From the NCBI GenBank assembly GCA_964387795.1, contig CAYLYP010000081.1, positions 1 through 14,190 of the forward strand: a stretch of DNA of 14,190 bases, given 5' to 3'. The first letter of the stretch is position 1. The number at the start of each line of letters is the position of its first letter. A program made the translations under genes and the position numbers. Source of the stretch: CAYLYP01 sp964387795 (lineage in GTDB: Bacteria > Bacteroidota > Bacteroidia > Bacteroidales > UBA7960). The notes under the pieces were generated by a model. The model saw only the letters and a list, made by a program, of their open reading frames with translations, ran no database searches and was not told where the DNA came from. This document shows positions 13,985 to 14,190 of this stretch, piece after piece.

Positions 13985-14190
13985 CATCTATCTGCATCAT
14001 AGCACCTATCCTTTCCCAACATCTTTTGAACCGCACTATTCGATACACATATGTGCTTTGGCGTGAGAGGCTTCCTTAACGGGTAGGGCAGGTGAGGCGA
14101 CTAATCAATTAGTTAACCTGGGGTTATTCGCTATCGCTCATTAGCTGGTGCTTCATGCCGGGTCGTGTTGACTAGATGAAGCCCTATTTA
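13985..14190 (+). repeat. Dispersed repeat R3 (copy 3 of 3, runs off the window)
   Basis: At least 206 bp. The core (13989-14102) aligns with R1 and R2. The right extension (14120-14151) aligns with R1 through GGTTATTCGCTATCGCTC and ATTAGCTGG, and the tail continues to the window end. The left extension shared by R1 and R2 is missing. CACCT (14003-14007) faces AGGTG (14090-14094). GCTTCAT and ATGAAGC in the tail form a perfect 7-bp inverted repeat. The copy may continue beyond 14190. Confidence 0.83.

Noticed and set aside
13920..14048. N-terminal extension of the GNAT-like protein to 14048
   Set aside because: The added 43 residues are encoded by repeat R3 and by the -7 promoter box. The ATG at 13919 gives the expected protein start.
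11849..14190. R1-R3 as canonical integron attC sites
   Set aside because: No GTTRRRY/RYYYAAC core pairs are found at matching borders, the copies are longer than usual attC sites, and no integrase gene is present in the window.
11849..14190. R1-R3 as fragments of a protein-coding gene
   Set aside because: All frames contain stops that differ between copies, and the base changes do not preserve codons.

Overview
The window reads as chromosomal DNA of a Bacteroidota bacterium, most likely a Bacteroidales/Marinilabiliales-type anaerobe. The reasons are AT-rich intergenic DNA, several close matches to the Bacteroidota -7 promoter box TAnnTTTG, an rnf operon in the order B-C-D-G-E-A, and envelope proteins of Bacteroidota type. 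The species cannot be named from sequence alone.

Layout. (1) 1-723 holds no gene. It has a small hairpin, a dense array of 7-bp units (50-181) facing an inverted array (232-287), then AT-rich leader DNA with a promoter-like box. (2) 724-5760, plus strand, is a complete six-gene rnf operon for the membrane ferredoxin:NAD+ oxidoreductase that couples electron transfer to Na+ or H+ translocation. Genes are tightly spaced or overlapping and several have strong Shine-Dalgarno sites. It closes with consecutive hairpins, the last a classical terminator (5864-5894). (3) 5895-6225 looks empty. (4) 11248-6226, minus strand, is an envelope gene set read as outer-membrane beta-barrel, RND/MMPL-type exporter, LolA-like periplasmic protein and a small exported DUF2141 protein. 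The first three probably work together in moving a lipid or hydrophobic substrate between inner and outer membrane; the substrate is not visible.

(5) 11249-14190 is accessory. A decayed cluster of short hairpin repeats (about 11700-11835) is followed by three same-direction copies of a 165-225 bp repeat (R1, R2, R3). Between R1 and R2 lies a membrane-protein gene split by one extra A in an A6 run. Between R2 and R3 lies a two-gene unit: a GNAT-like protein and a 56-residue very basic protein starting 2 nt after it. All cargo genes lie on the minus strand and all repeats share one direction. The layout resembles a cassette array (repeat, cargo, repeat, cargo, repeat), but no integrase, transposase or canonical integron attC core is visible.

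The most novel part is the R1-R3 array and its cargo. The rnf and envelope operons are recognisable systems with a few residue-level oddities, namely unusual flavinylation motifs in RnfD and RnfG and an asymmetric charged residue in the RND protein.
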